A DNA stretch of 64,000 nt from Alkalihalobacterium chitinilyticum (GCF_029028005.1 NZ_JAOTPO010000003.1:399108-463107), one strand, 5' to 3'. Numbered from the stretch's first letter, positions 46,243-54,854 are shown. Notes: generated by a model not told the origin, from the sequence alone. Program-made: numbers and translations.

Positions 46243-46297
46243 CTAGTTGATCAATGCTATGTAAGTTTGTGTATAGAGAATAATTACTAGTTGATCA
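46243..46297. promoter_or_regulatory. Direct repeat CTAGTTGATCA in the aceA upstream region
   Basis: The same 11-mer occurs at 46243-46253 and 46287-46297, starts 44 bp apart (about four helical turns), 55-110 bp upstream of the aceA start. The rest of 46188-46734 is AT-rich with no gene seen. Confidence 0.5.
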
Positions 46298-46734
46298 CAA
46301 CTCGTAGATAATAATAGGTCTCAATCACTTGACCCCAACTTCTTTACTTTTTCTGTATTACTACAGTTTGTTGTTTACAGTTTTATAATATAACAGATAA
46401 ATAGAAAACTCAACCACTTTTTTCATTTTTTTAGATCTTTTACAAATAGTCGTAATATTCAATCTTTTGACTATATAGTTAATATTTCTTTTATCCTTAA
46501 CTACTTCTATAATCTTTATGAACGCCTAAACTACAGTCTATCTTTTTAAACTAACTTAATAAATAATACTCGATTCCTAAAGCCCATCCCACAAATTAAT
46601 AATTTTAGGTCACTAACACTCCCACTATACTAGGATTTACAATAACTGTTACACAAAAAAATACAACTCCTCCCCTGTTATGAAACAGATATTCTCATAA
46701 CTCTTTATAGTTTCAATACTTTCTGATTTTTCGG

Positions 46735-46763
46735 TTGAGTTTCTACTGTAAGTGTGTTAATTT
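46735..46763 (+). promoter_or_regulatory. Probable promoter of the thiamin salvage operon
   Basis: TTGAGT (46735-46740), 17-bp spacer, TAATTT (46758-46763), about 45 bp before the TPP riboswitch. Confidence 0.5.
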
Positions 46764-46810
46764 TGTACTCAGAATAGCAAAGCAAAATATTTAAATCTTA
46801 ATATGAAATG

Positions 46811-46898
46811 TCCACTAGGGGTGCTTTTTATTAGCTGAGACTGGCAAATGCCTAAACCCTTGTACCTGATCTAGATAATACTAGCGGAGGGAAGTGGA
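46811..46898 (+). ncRNA. TPP riboswitch (THI element)
   Basis: P1 pairs TCCACT (46811-46816) with AGTGGA (46893-46898). The conserved cores are present: AGGGGTGC, GCTGAGA, then ACCTGATCTAGATAATACTAGCG and GGGAAGTGG. It senses thiamin pyrophosphate. The P1 3' side GGAGGGAAGTGG (46886-46897) is exactly complementary to CCACTTCCCTCC (46950-46961), the left arm of the downstream terminator, which defines an antiterminator used without ligand. It controls the ylmB-tenA-thiZXY genes. Confidence 0.96.
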
Positions 46899-46947
46899 TA
46901 GTCGGAACAGCGAATGATGCTCACATTTAAATTCGTACTGACTATTC

Positions 46948-46980
46948 AACCACTTCCCTCCAAATCGGAAGTGGTTTTTT
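46948..46980 (+). terminator. Riboswitch-controlled terminator
   Basis: AACCACTTCC/GGAAGTGGTT 10-bp stem, 9-nt loop, T run. Formed when TPP holds P1 closed. Confidence 0.93.
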
Positions 46981-47037
46981 AATGCTATTTTTAAGTAGGA
47001 TCAGTGTTTCATTTATAATTTGAAAGGAGTGAGTATT

Positions 47038-48330
47038 TTGACCAAAACATCTATTGAACTACTACTTCACCAGATCGATGAGCGAAAAGAGGAACTTGTT
47101 GATCTAGCCAAAACATTAATTCGCTATAAAACACCAAGTCCTCCTGCTCGAAATACAGCTGATGCACAAGAATTTATTGCTACATATTTAAAGAATTTAG
47201 GGTTTACGATTGATAAATGGGATGTATATGATGGGGATCCAAATGTAGTTGGGGTTTTAGCGGGAACAAATTCTATAGAATACAACAGCCTCCTTATTAA
47301 TGGTCATATTGATGTCGCTTCTATTGAAGAAGGTGAAAACTGGGATCAGGATCCTTTCACCCCAGTTGTAAAAGATAATATCTTATACGGGCGTGGTGCT
47401 GCTGATATGAAAGGCGGTCTCGCTGGCGCTTTATTCGCTATCAAGCTATTAAAAGAAGCTGGCGTTGACCTTCCTGGAGATCTTACCTTCCAATCGGTCA
47501 TCGGTGAAGAAGTTGGTGAAGCAGGAACACTCGAGTGTTGTAAAAGAGGGTATAATGCTGATTTCGCTGTCGTTGTCGATACGAGTGACTGCCAAATCCA
47601 AGGACAAGGCGGCGTCATTACCGGCTGGATTACAATACAAAGTGCACAAACATTTCATGATGCAAACCGGCGCAGTATGATCCATGCCGGTGGTGGTTTA
47701 TTTGGAGCTAGTGCCATTGAAAAAATGACAAAAATTATTGAAGGGTTAAAAGATCTTGAGAAACATTGGGCAGTTACAAAATCATTCCCTGGATTTCCTG
47801 CTGGAATGACAACGATTAATCCAGCCGTTATTGAAGGTGGACGTCATGCTGCTTTCATAGCTGATCGATGCGCCTTATGGATTACGGTACATTTTTACCC
47901 AAATGAAAACCATGAAGAGATTGCAAAAGAAATAGAGGAACATATTCTTAATGTAGCAAAAGCTGACCCATGGCTCCGAGAAAACCTGCCTACCTTTCGT
48001 TGGGGAGGCTCATCAATGATTGAAGACCGCGGTGAAATCTTCCCTTCTCTTGCAATTGATGAGAAGCACGCCGGCCTTCAATCATTGGCTCATGTTCATC
48101 AGTCTGTCCTTCATGAGAAGGCGACAGTGGGGATGTCTCCCACAGTAACAGATGGGGGCTGGCTTGGAGAAGCAGGTATTCCTACTGTTATATATGGACC
48201 TGGTAAGCTCGAACATGCCCATGCTGTAAATGAACAACTTTCAATTGATCAACTCGTTCAATTTACAAAAGTTATGACACAATTCATTTACGAATGGTGT
48301 AACACACGAAAAGTGGAAGGCTCCTGTTAA
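47038..48330 (+). CDS. ylmB: Formylaminopyrimidine deformylase YlmB (M20 family)
   Basis: 430 residues from TTG 47038, 9 nt after GGAG; TTG 47020 lies upstream of that site. M20 metal motifs: LLINGHIDVASIEEGENWDQDPF, GRGAADMKGGLAGALFAIKLL, SVIGEEVGEAGTLECCKRGYNADFAVVVDTSD. YlmB deformylates N-formyl-4-amino-5-aminomethyl-2-methylpyrimidine, a breakdown product of thiamin, so that TenA can make HMP. Placement behind a TPP riboswitch and with tenA and thiXYZ supports this over ArgE/DapE. The last codons (TRKVEGSC) are encoded by repeat copy E, so the native C-terminus was altered or extended. Confidence 0.88.
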   Translation: MTKTSIELLLHQIDERKEELVDLAKTLIRYKTPSPPARNTADAQEFIATYLKNLGFTIDKWDVYDGDPNVVGVLAGTNSIEYNSLLINGHIDVASIEEGENWDQDPFTPVVKDNILYGRGAADMKGGLAGALFAIKLLKEAGVDLPGDLTFQSVIGEEVGEAGTLECCKRGYNADFAVVVDTSDCQIQGQGGVITGWITIQSAQTFHDANRRSMIHAGGGLFGASAIEKMTKIIEGLKDLEKHWAVTKSFPGFPAGMTTINPAVIEGGRHAAFIADRCALWITVHFYPNENHEEIAKEIEEHILNVAKADPWLRENLPTFRWGGSSMIEDRGEIFPSLAIDEKHAGLQSLAHVHQSVLHEKATVGMSPTVTDGGWLGEAGIPTVIYGPGKLEHAHAVNEQLSIDQLVQFTKVMTQFIYEWCNTRKVEGSC

Positions 48331-48350
48331 TCGGCGACAAGCGCTGGAGG
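48307..48350 (+). repeat. GC-rich 3'-end repeat, copy E (overlaps the ylmB 3' end)
   Basis: CGAAAAGTGGAAGGCTCCTG followed by ATCGGCGACAAGCGCTGGAGG matches the first 45 bp of copies A and B. The ylmB stop codon lies inside it. Confidence 0.75.
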
Positions 48351-48386
48351 ACATATAAGAAAACCAAAAATCAAGGAGTGATTATA

Positions 48387-49067
48387 ATGCAATTTACAGA
48401 TCGTTTATACAAAAAAGCAAAACCAATTTGGAGAAAAAGCCATGACCATCCGTTTGTTCAAGGAATTGGCCATGGTACGTTAGATATTGAAAAGTTTAAG
48501 TTTTTTATGCAACAAGACTACTTGTATCTCATTGATTATGCTCGTTTATTTGCATTAGGAAGTCTTAAAGGAACTGACCTTAAAACGATGTCAATCTTTG
48601 CAAAATTACTAGACTCTACATTAAATGTAGAAATGGATTTACATCGTCAATATGCAAGTCGTCTTGGAATTAGTGAAGCAGAACTTGAAGCAACAAAAGC
48701 CGCTCCAACTACTCTAGCTTACAGTGGATACATGCTAAATGTTTCCCAACGCGGATCATTAGCAGACCTCGTTGCCGCAGTCCTGCCTTGCACTTGGAGT
48801 TATTATGAGATTGGAACTGAGTTAAGTAAAATTCCTGGAGCACTTGAAAATGAAACATACGGTGAATGGGTAAAGATGTACGCCTCTGAAGAGTTTGGGG
48901 AACTAGCTGATTGGCTTATCACTTTAATGAACGAACTAGCAGAAGGAAAAACAGAAGCCGAACTAACAGCCCTTGAAGAAATTTTTCTAAATACAAGTCG
49001 CTATGAGTATATGTTCTGGGATATGTCTTACAACTTACAGATGTGGCCAACAGATGATGAGCAATAA
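48387..49067 (+). CDS. tenA: Aminopyrimidine aminohydrolase TenA (thiaminase II)
   Basis: 226 residues, ATG 48387 after AAGGAG. All-helical TenA fold: PFVQGIGHGTLDIEKFKFFMQQDYLYLIDYARLFALGS at the N-terminus, the catalytic cysteine in VLPCTWSYYEIG, and the C-terminal Glu in SRYEYMFWDMSYNLQMW. It hydrolyses aminomethylpyrimidine to HMP in thiamin salvage, downstream of YlmB. Its end overlaps the thiZ start. Confidence 0.95.
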   Translation: MQFTDRLYKKAKPIWRKSHDHPFVQGIGHGTLDIEKFKFFMQQDYLYLIDYARLFALGSLKGTDLKTMSIFAKLLDSTLNVEMDLHRQYASRLGISEAELEATKAAPTTLAYSGYMLNVSQRGSLADLVAAVLPCTWSYYEIGTELSKIPGALENETYGEWVKMYASEEFGELADWLITLMNELAEGKTEAELTALEEIFLNTSRYEYMFWDMSYNLQMWPTDDEQ

Positions 49068-49833
49068 TGTTCTTACGTTTGATGAAGTTTCATTTTCCTA
49101 TAAAGGAAAAAAGAAAGAAAAGGTAACGCCCATTCTTGACCAATTATCTTTAAGCGTCCAAAGTGGTGAATTTGTAAGCTTATTAGGACCGAGCGGATCT
49201 GGCAAGAGCACTATTTTCAGATTAATAACGGGGCTGGAACAACCGACAAAAGGTTTGATTTCTCTATATGGAGAAGAGGAAATGAAACGCTTAGGCAAAG
49301 TCGGTTACATGCCTCAACAAGATATGCTTCTCGACTGGAGAAATATCCTTGATAATGCGTTTCTACCACTTGAAATTAATGGATTTACTAAAAAAGACAG
49401 AAAAGAACAGGTTTTGCAGCTACTTGAAGAATTCGGGCTTAAAGGACATGAATATGACTATCCCCATCAGCTTTCTGGAGGAATGAGACAACGAGTCTCT
49501 TTTTTACGGGCCATGCTTGGCGGGGGGAACCTATTACTTCTTGATGAACCTTTTAGTGCACTCGATGCAGTAACACGTCTATCCATGCAAGAGTGGCTTC
49601 TAGATCAATGGGAGAAGCTTGAAAAAACAGTTGTTTTTATTACTCACGATGTAGACGAAGCATTATTTTTATCGGATCGAGTGTTTCTTTTCTCGCAATC
49701 GCCACTATCTACTTTTAAAGAAATACAAGTGCCACTGCCGCGGCCTAGAAAACTAGAAGACTTACTGTCACCTGAACTCGCAACAATCAAAAGTGAATTA
49801 CTCAGGGAATTACGGCAGCAGGTGAAACTATGA
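49054..49833 (+). CDS. thiZ: ABC transporter ATPase ThiZ
   Basis: 259 residues; the start (ATG 49054 or 49057) lies inside the end of tenA and has no strong site, so translation is probably coupled. Walker A GPSGSGKST, Q-loop MPQQDMLLDWRN, signature LSGGMRQRVSF, Walker B LLLLDEPFSALDA and H-loop FITHDVDEALFLSDRV. It resembles the nitrate/sulfonate/taurine (SsuB/TauB) group, to which ThiZ belongs. It powers uptake of formylaminopyrimidine. Confidence 0.93.
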   Translation: MMSNNVLTFDEVSFSYKGKKKEKVTPILDQLSLSVQSGEFVSLLGPSGSGKSTIFRLITGLEQPTKGLISLYGEEEMKRLGKVGYMPQQDMLLDWRNILDNAFLPLEINGFTKKDRKEQVLQLLEEFGLKGHEYDYPHQLSGGMRQRVSFLRAMLGGGNLLLLDEPFSALDAVTRLSMQEWLLDQWEKLEKTVVFITHDVDEALFLSDRVFLFSQSPLSTFKEIQVPLPRPRKLEDLLSPELATIKSELLRELRQQVKL

Positions 49834-50582
49834 AACAATTAAAGCATTATACAAGTTCAGTCGTCCTTTTACTCCTGCTGCTTATCGGTTGGGAAATAGG
49901 TGCAAATCAGGTGAATAAACCTTTTATTCTACCATCACCTACATTAATACTAGCGAAGATGCTTGAATTACATGACGTTCTTTTTAAAGTCCATTTACTT
50001 GCAACACTAGAAGTCATACTCATTGGCCTGTTTATTTCGGTTGTTTTTGGGGTTAGCTTAGCCGTTTGGATGAACATGAGCACACTTGCTGAAAAAACAT
50101 TTTTTCCTATTGTGATTGCATCTCAAACCATACCCATTATTGCTTTAGCACCTATTTTCGTGTTGTGGTTTGGCTATACCATTTGGAGTAAAGTCTTTGT
50201 TACCGTTCTTATCACATTCTTTCCAATAACGATTGGCGTATTTGACGGTCTGCGATCCACAAGTAAAGATCATATCGATTTATTACGAACAATGGGAGCT
50301 AACCGCTGGCAAATCTTTTATAAAATTCAAGTTCCAACTGCTCTGCCGTATTTCTTCTCTGGCTTAAAAGTAGCTGTTACTTTAAGCGTCATTGGAGCAG
50401 CAATCGGTGAATGGTTAGGGGCGAATGCAGGTTTAGGTTATTTTAGCCGCAGAATGATGACCCAATTTGATGGTGCCGGAGTTTTTGCACCGATTGTCTG
50501 GTTATCCATTCTTGGCATTACTTTATTTTTAATCGTTAAAGCACTTGAAACTTATTTACTTAAATGGAGGAAAAAATCATGA
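49830..50582 (+). CDS. thiX: ABC transporter permease ThiX
   Basis: 250 residues with six membrane helices and the cytoplasmic EAA loop region (GLRSTSKDHIDLLRTMGANRWQIFYKIQVPTALPYFFSGLKVAVTLSVIGAAIGEW). Its ATG overlaps the thiZ stop (ATGA) and its own stop overlaps the thiY start. Inner-membrane channel of the ThiXYZ importer. Confidence 0.93.
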   Translation: MKQLKHYTSSVVLLLLLLIGWEIGANQVNKPFILPSPTLILAKMLELHDVLFKVHLLATLEVILIGLFISVVFGVSLAVWMNMSTLAEKTFFPIVIASQTIPIIALAPIFVLWFGYTIWSKVFVTVLITFFPITIGVFDGLRSTSKDHIDLLRTMGANRWQIFYKIQVPTALPYFFSGLKVAVTLSVIGAAIGEWLGANAGLGYFSRRMMTQFDGAGVFAPIVWLSILGITLFLIVKALETYLLKWRKKS

Positions 50583-51619
50583 AAAAACTATCGATGTTTG
50601 TCCTTTCTCTTGCAACCGCATTAAGCCTAGTCGCGTGTGGTGCTGATGATCAACAAGAAGAAAACGAAGAGGCAACAGCTGGAAATTTACCAGGCACAGC
50701 TGAAACAGAAGAATTAACTAGTATTGATATTATGCTAGATTGGTATCCTAATGCAGTCCATTCTTATTTATACGCGGCATTAGAGGAAGGTTACTTTGAA
50801 GAAGAAGGATTAGATGTAAAAATTGTATTCCCTGCCAACCCAACAGATCCTATAAATCTCGCTGCTTCTGGCGGAGTGACTCTAGGGATTACATATCAGC
50901 CTGATGTCATTATGGCACGCACAAAAGATGTTCCAGTCGTTTCTATCGCTGCTATTGTTCGCTCTCCTTTAAACCATATGATGGTTATGGCAGACAGTGA
51001 CATTGAGTCACCTTCTGATTTAGAAGGAAAAACGGTTGGGTTTCCTGGCATTCCTGTTAATGAACCAATTTTAAAGACAATGGTCGAAGCTGATGGCGGT
51101 GATTACAATCAAGTAAACTTAATGGATGTTGGCTTCGAACTAGGTTCTTCAATAGTAAGTGAGCGTGTAGATGCTGTGATTGGAACTTATATTAACCATG
51201 AATATCCTGTGTTAAAGCACCAAGGACATGAAATCCGTTATTTCAATCCAATAGATTACGGTGTTCCTGCATACTACGAGTTAGTTATTGTAACCAATGA
51301 AGATAATTTAGAAGAAAAACGTGAAGAGATTGAAGCATTCTGGCGCGCAGCTGTAAAAGGATATGAGAAAATGAAAAACAGCCCTGCAGAAAGTTTAGAT
51401 ATTCTATTTGCAAATCAAGACCAAGCCAACTTCCCTCTTATTCGCGAAGTTGAAGATCAGAGCTTAGAGATTCTTCTTTCTAAAATGGAAACTGAAAATG
51501 AAAGTTTTGGTAGTCAAACCAAAGAATCTTGGCAAGAAGTCATTGACTGGTTATTATCTGCTGGACTTATTGAAGAGGCTCCTGAAGTAACTACAATTTT
51601 TGAAAATATTACTGAATAA
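50579..51619 (+). CDS. thiY: Formylaminopyrimidine-binding lipoprotein ThiY
   Basis: 346 residues, ATG 50579 after GGAGG. Signal MKKLSMFVLSLATALSLVAC gives a lipobox cysteine at 20. The mature protein is of the NMT1/THI5-like class: IDIMLDWYPNAVHSYLYAALEEGYFEEEGLDVKIVFP and GVTLGITYQPDVIMARTKDVPVVSIAAIVRSPLNHMM. It captures N-formyl-aminomethylpyrimidine outside the membrane for ThiX/ThiZ. The B. halodurans ThiY system has the same gene set. Repeat copy C and a terminator follow. Confidence 0.93.
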   Translation: MKKLSMFVLSLATALSLVACGADDQQEENEEATAGNLPGTAETEELTSIDIMLDWYPNAVHSYLYAALEEGYFEEEGLDVKIVFPANPTDPINLAASGGVTLGITYQPDVIMARTKDVPVVSIAAIVRSPLNHMMVMADSDIESPSDLEGKTVGFPGIPVNEPILKTMVEADGGDYNQVNLMDVGFELGSSIVSERVDAVIGTYINHEYPVLKHQGHEIRYFNPIDYGVPAYYELVIVTNEDNLEEKREEIEAFWRAAVKGYEKMKNSPAESLDILFANQDQANFPLIREVEDQSLEILLSKMETENESFGSQTKESWQEVIDWLLSAGLIEEAPEVTTIFENITE

Positions 51620-51639
51620 CGATTTTTAAAAAACGTAAT

Positions 51640-51736
51640 CGCCCGGGTTGCAAAGTACGGACTGGAGAACCCCCACGTTTGGTGGACCGAAGCGACCTCG
51701 AGCCGATGGCGCCTGGAGCTAGACATCTTCGAATTC
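51640..51736 (+). repeat. GC-rich 3'-end repeat, copy C (3' half plus divergent 5' part)
   Basis: From 51684 it matches copies A and B closely (GGACCGAAGCGACCTCGAG, GCCGATGGCG) and ends GCTAGACATCTTCGAATTC; the 5' part is divergent. Same direction as thiY. Confidence 0.85.
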
Positions 51737-51740
51737 TTAC

Positions 51741-51772
51741 AAAAAAGCTGCACTGTGATGTGCAGCTTTTTC
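51741..51772. terminator. Terminator after thiY
   Basis: AAAAAGCTGCAC/GTGCAGCTTTTT stem; usable from both sides. Confidence 0.93.
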
Positions 51773-51811
51773 ATTCTTCAAATTTATTTTTACCGAGAAC
51801 GTCATGAGGTC

Positions 51812-52393
51812 CTACAGTCTTTCTCTCAACCAAGCAAATAATATTCTTCCATCCTCTTCTTCAGCTTCAAACATGAGAGAATATTTATCTAAATAATATT
51901 CGTACATCCATAGTCCTTCCATTTCATTTCGTTCACTAACATCCGGGTTACCGAACACTTCTTTTAACTTTGCTGCATCTAGCTCATATGCCTCTGTAGA
52001 AAGTGCAATGGCTACTAAGCGGTCCGTCTCAGGATTAATAAAAAAGGTTGCGTCATCATAACGAAAAAACTCTCCTCCTTCATAAAACCCTGTATCAATT
52101 GCATCTCCCCTGCTCGCTAAAATCGTCTCTTTTGCAGTGCCTAGTTGGAACTCAATATGATCGAGCTGACCCTCAACTCCTTTTTCAATCCAGTCCCTAT
52201 TAATCATTTGTTTATCGGCTGCAAATACTGTACCTGCATCTCCGCTCTTTTCAATTGTCTCCTCAATATCGTAATCCCCATTATCGTACTCGCCATTGCT
52301 ATAAGAGAATTGATTATTTAGAAAATCAATCGAAAAAATAGTCAAAATCACAAACAATGTCACAAGTGATAATTTAAACGTAATATGCTTCAT
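51812..52393 (-). CDS. Exported or membrane-anchored protein, YjgB/DUF4309-like
   Basis: 193 residues, ATG 52393 after GGAGGAG. One N-terminal hydrophobic segment (LSLVTLFVILTIFSIDFL) without lipobox, then an acidic linker. The domain from about 75 (LDHIEFQLGTAKETILASRGDAIDTGFYEGGEFFRYDDATFFINPETDRLVAIAL) resembles the DUF4309 pattern seen in YjgB: a helix followed by strands with a conserved D/G turn. Assignment is from memory and tentative. Extracytoplasmic; function unknown. Confidence 0.6.
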   Translation of the reverse strand: MKHITFKLSLVTLFVILTIFSIDFLNNQFSYSNGEYDNGDYDIEETIEKSGDAGTVFAADKQMINRDWIEKGVEGQLDHIEFQLGTAKETILASRGDAIDTGFYEGGEFFRYDDATFFINPETDRLVAIALSTEAYELDAAKLKEVFGNPDVSERNEMEGLWMYEYYLDKYSLMFEAEEEDGRILFAWLRERL

Positions 52394-52639
52394 AATCCGT
52401 ACTCCTCCAAACTTAAAAAGTGAAATAACCGTTCCTTAAGTCTCTTATTCTGGACCTTATTAAAGCCTAATTTGTAAAGGTTAACTACCTAACTTTTTTA
52501 ACTTCAAGTATAACGTTCTATAAAATTTAAAGCTTGTCCATATAACTGTTTGTTACATGTTTACCCTTTGTAATCTAAAAATATGCATCATTTTTAGATC
52601 AGGGAAATTAAACGAAGTATGGTTTGGAGAATTAACAAA

Positions 52640-52669
52640 TTGTTATAGGCTAGCAATTATGTATATAAT
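52640..52669 (+). promoter_or_regulatory. Sigma-A promoter of the PCP-reductase-like gene
   Basis: TTGTTA (52640-52645), 18-bp spacer, TATAAT (52664-52669). The rest of the 52394-52711 intergenic region shows nothing recognisable. Confidence 0.65.
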
Positions 52670-52711
52670 AGGTTTGAAAAATATTATAGTTTTTGAAAGG
52701 ATTGAAACATA

Positions 52712-52963
52712 GTGAGTTGGAATGCTGAAGCAACATCTTTATTAGAAGAATTATTAGCACCAGTACCTGTATTTGTAAGACCAATGGCCAAAAAAGGTAT
52801 CGAGGCAAAGATTAATGAATTAGCAAATGGTGAAGAAGTTACGAAAGACCATGTGATCCGCGGTTATATCTTAGCTTCTCCTGGTCCAATGCAAAAACGT
52901 GCTGTAGCTTTATTAAAAAGTAAAAATATTGATTTAACTCCATATGAAGATTTACTAAACTAA
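52712..52963 (+). CDS. PCP-reductase-domain small protein
   Basis: 83 residues. GTG start at 52712 after AAAGGATTG. The whole protein is one PCP_red-like domain: WNAEATSLLEELLAPVPVFVRPMAKKGIEAKI, then EEVTKDHV. In phototrophs this domain closes the B subunit of dark protochlorophyllide reductase; as a stand-alone protein in Bacillus its function is not known. Soluble and monodomain, with its own promoter and terminator. Confidence 0.75.
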   Translation: MSWNAEATSLLEELLAPVPVFVRPMAKKGIEAKINELANGEEVTKDHVIRGYILASPGPMQKRAVALLKSKNIDLTPYEDLLN

Positions 52964-52978
52964 AGTATTAAGTTTAAT

Positions 52979-53007
52979 TAAGGGAGAACGCCACGCTCTC
53001 CCTTTTT
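52979..53007 (+). terminator. Terminator of the PCP-reductase-like gene
   Basis: AAGGGAGA-CG/CG-TCTCCCTT stem and T run. Confidence 0.9.
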
Positions 53008-53187
53008 GTTATGAAGTAATCATACTCGGTTATACTTTTATATGTATATAATTCCTCATGGTAATTGAATTCCCTTCTTCTGATCCAAATTATTCCCAGA
53101 AACTTTTTTACCTCTATGTTTTTTCTGAAAATTCCATTACAATAATTAGTATGAATTTTCAAAATAAACACTTAAAGGTTGGTTGAA

Positions 53188-54453
53188 ATGAAACAGTCTT
53201 CTTCTTTTCATAAAGGATGGTTCATGCTCATCCTTATCGTTCTCAGTGTATTAGCTTGTCTTGGCTTTGGCCGTTTTTCATTTGGAGCCATTCTTCCATT
53301 TATGAAAGAAGGTTTACTGCTAGATTATCGAGAGACAGGGTTAATTGCATCATCTATTTTTTTAGGTTATTTAGTTGCAGTCCTGCTTTCAGGTTTTTTT
53401 GTCTTAAAATACACAGCAAAAAGAGTCATTGTTGCTTCACTAATCGTTATTGCAATAGGAATGCTGATTACAGCAAATTCTCCTTCCTTTTTAATAGCCT
53501 ACATTGGATGCTTTCTAACAGGGCTTGGGACTGGAGGATCCTACGTTCCATCATTAGGTCTTATAAGTCAATGGTTTTCACCTAAAAAAAGAGGAATGGC
53601 TATGGGGACAGCTATGGCAGGGTCGGGTATTGGTATGGTATTTAGCGGATTCGTGGTTCCCGCTTTAGTTGTTATCAATATCGATCAAGGCTGGCGCTTA
53701 AGCTGGTATTTACTTGCCTTTTTAGTTATTATTATCGCACTTCTCAATTGGATACTTTTGAAAAATAAACCAGAGGATGTTGGATTACACCCCATTGGAG
53801 CAACTGACAGTCGCTTATCACAAATCCGCTCATCTGAACCGTCAGTTGCTAAACCCAAAAATGTATATCGCAACAAAACACTTTGGTTTATTGGATCGAT
53901 CTACTTTTTATGGGGAGTAAGCTACTTAATTTTCTCAACTTTCCTTGTAGACTACTTAATTACAGACGTTAAATTTACAAGTCAACAAGCTGGAAACTTT
54001 TTTGCGGCAGCAGGCATCGCCAGCATCATTAGCGGATTTGTTTGGGGAAGTGTCTCTGATAAAGTTGGTAGAATGGTTGCATTGATGATTGTATTTTTTA
54101 CGCAGTTCCTTATGTTAATGGGTCTTAGTTTTTCCACAGACAGTTTTTTCATTTTTATGCAAGTGATTATTTACGGTTCAACGCTATGGGGCGTACCGAC
54201 TATAATGAATGCGAGTGTAGGAGACTATATTGACGCGAAATACATTCCAGTCGCAATGGGCTTTGTAACGATATTCTTTAGTGCTGGACAGCTCGTTTCT
54301 CCAATAGTAACCGGGCTTCTAATTGATTATACTAATTCCTATTTAAGCGCCCACCTTTTATCAGCGATTACATGTTTGGTTTGTGGAATTGGATGCTACA
54401 GTCTATTTTACAACGAACGGAAAAAGGCTGCTCTATTAAAACTAGAATTATAA
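53188..54453 (+). CDS. MFS transporter (YbfB-like)
   Basis: 421 residues from ATG 53188 after AAAGGTTG; a TTG at 53179 lies within that site. Twelve helices. Helix 1 has LACLGFGRFSFGAILPFMKEGLLLDYRETGLIASSIFLGYL, and the loop after TM2-TM3 and TM8-TM9 (WGSVSDKVGRMVAL) carries the MFS DxxGR motif. The FGRF-type N-terminus is of the YbfB group in Bacillus. Substrate unknown. It ends 2 bp before the convergent HPr-like gene and no terminator separates them. Confidence 0.88.
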   Translation: MKQSSSFHKGWFMLILIVLSVLACLGFGRFSFGAILPFMKEGLLLDYRETGLIASSIFLGYLVAVLLSGFFVLKYTAKRVIVASLIVIAIGMLITANSPSFLIAYIGCFLTGLGTGGSYVPSLGLISQWFSPKKRGMAMGTAMAGSGIGMVFSGFVVPALVVINIDQGWRLSWYLLAFLVIIIALLNWILLKNKPEDVGLHPIGATDSRLSQIRSSEPSVAKPKNVYRNKTLWFIGSIYFLWGVSYLIFSTFLVDYLITDVKFTSQQAGNFFAAAGIASIISGFVWGSVSDKVGRMVALMIVFFTQFLMLMGLSFSTDSFFIFMQVIIYGSTLWGVPTIMNASVGDYIDAKYIPVAMGFVTIFFSAGQLVSPIVTGLLIDYTNSYLSAHLLSAITCLVCGIGCYSLFYNERKKAALLKLEL

Positions 54454-54455
54454 TG

Positions 54456-54854
54456 TTATATCTCTTTTTTACCCGGCTTTAAATACGATTGAGCTACTGA
54501 ACGAACCGAGGAATTCCAGAACGATATCGATTGGCACATCGCTTCTTGAACGGTTTGAGCGCCCTCCTCCTCCCAGTAGCTCAATGTTGTGTTTTCGTGA
54601 ATTTCTCTTACAAATTTGTTCCAAAATTGAATTACCTTCTCAGCATCTTCACCTTCAACCGAAATTATATATGACTCTCCAATTGTCGTCATTAGCATAA
54701 ACGACATTAATCCTAGCATACTTTTTCCGTTACATTGATGACTTTTCGTTTGGAAGTAGATTTTGCTGGCAAAACGTTCATTTGCTGTTACAAGTTCGAT
54801 CACTTTTCTTACCGTAAACCCTTTTGGAAAAATCAATTCCTTTTCAAGTTTCAT
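54456..54854 (-). CDS. HPr-fold protein lacking the phosphorylatable histidine
   Basis: 132 residues from ATG 54854 after GGAGGGG. Residues 1-90 follow an HPr layout: FPKGFTVRKVIELVTANERFASKIYFQTKSHQCNGKSMLGLMSFMLMTTIGESYIISVEGEDAEKVIQFWNKFV. KSMLGLMSF matches the Ser46 region (KSIMGVMSL), so HPr kinase could recognise it, but the GxHARPA histidine region reads TANERFASK, so EI-dependent phosphorylation is impossible. A 40-residue helical extension follows. It may be a Crh-like regulatory protein; that is inference. Confidence 0.65.
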   Translation of the reverse strand: MKLEKELIFPKGFTVRKVIELVTANERFASKIYFQTKSHQCNGKSMLGLMSFMLMTTIGESYIISVEGEDAEKVIQFWNKFVREIHENTTLSYWEEEGAQTVQEAMCQSISFWNSSVRSVAQSYLKPGKKEI

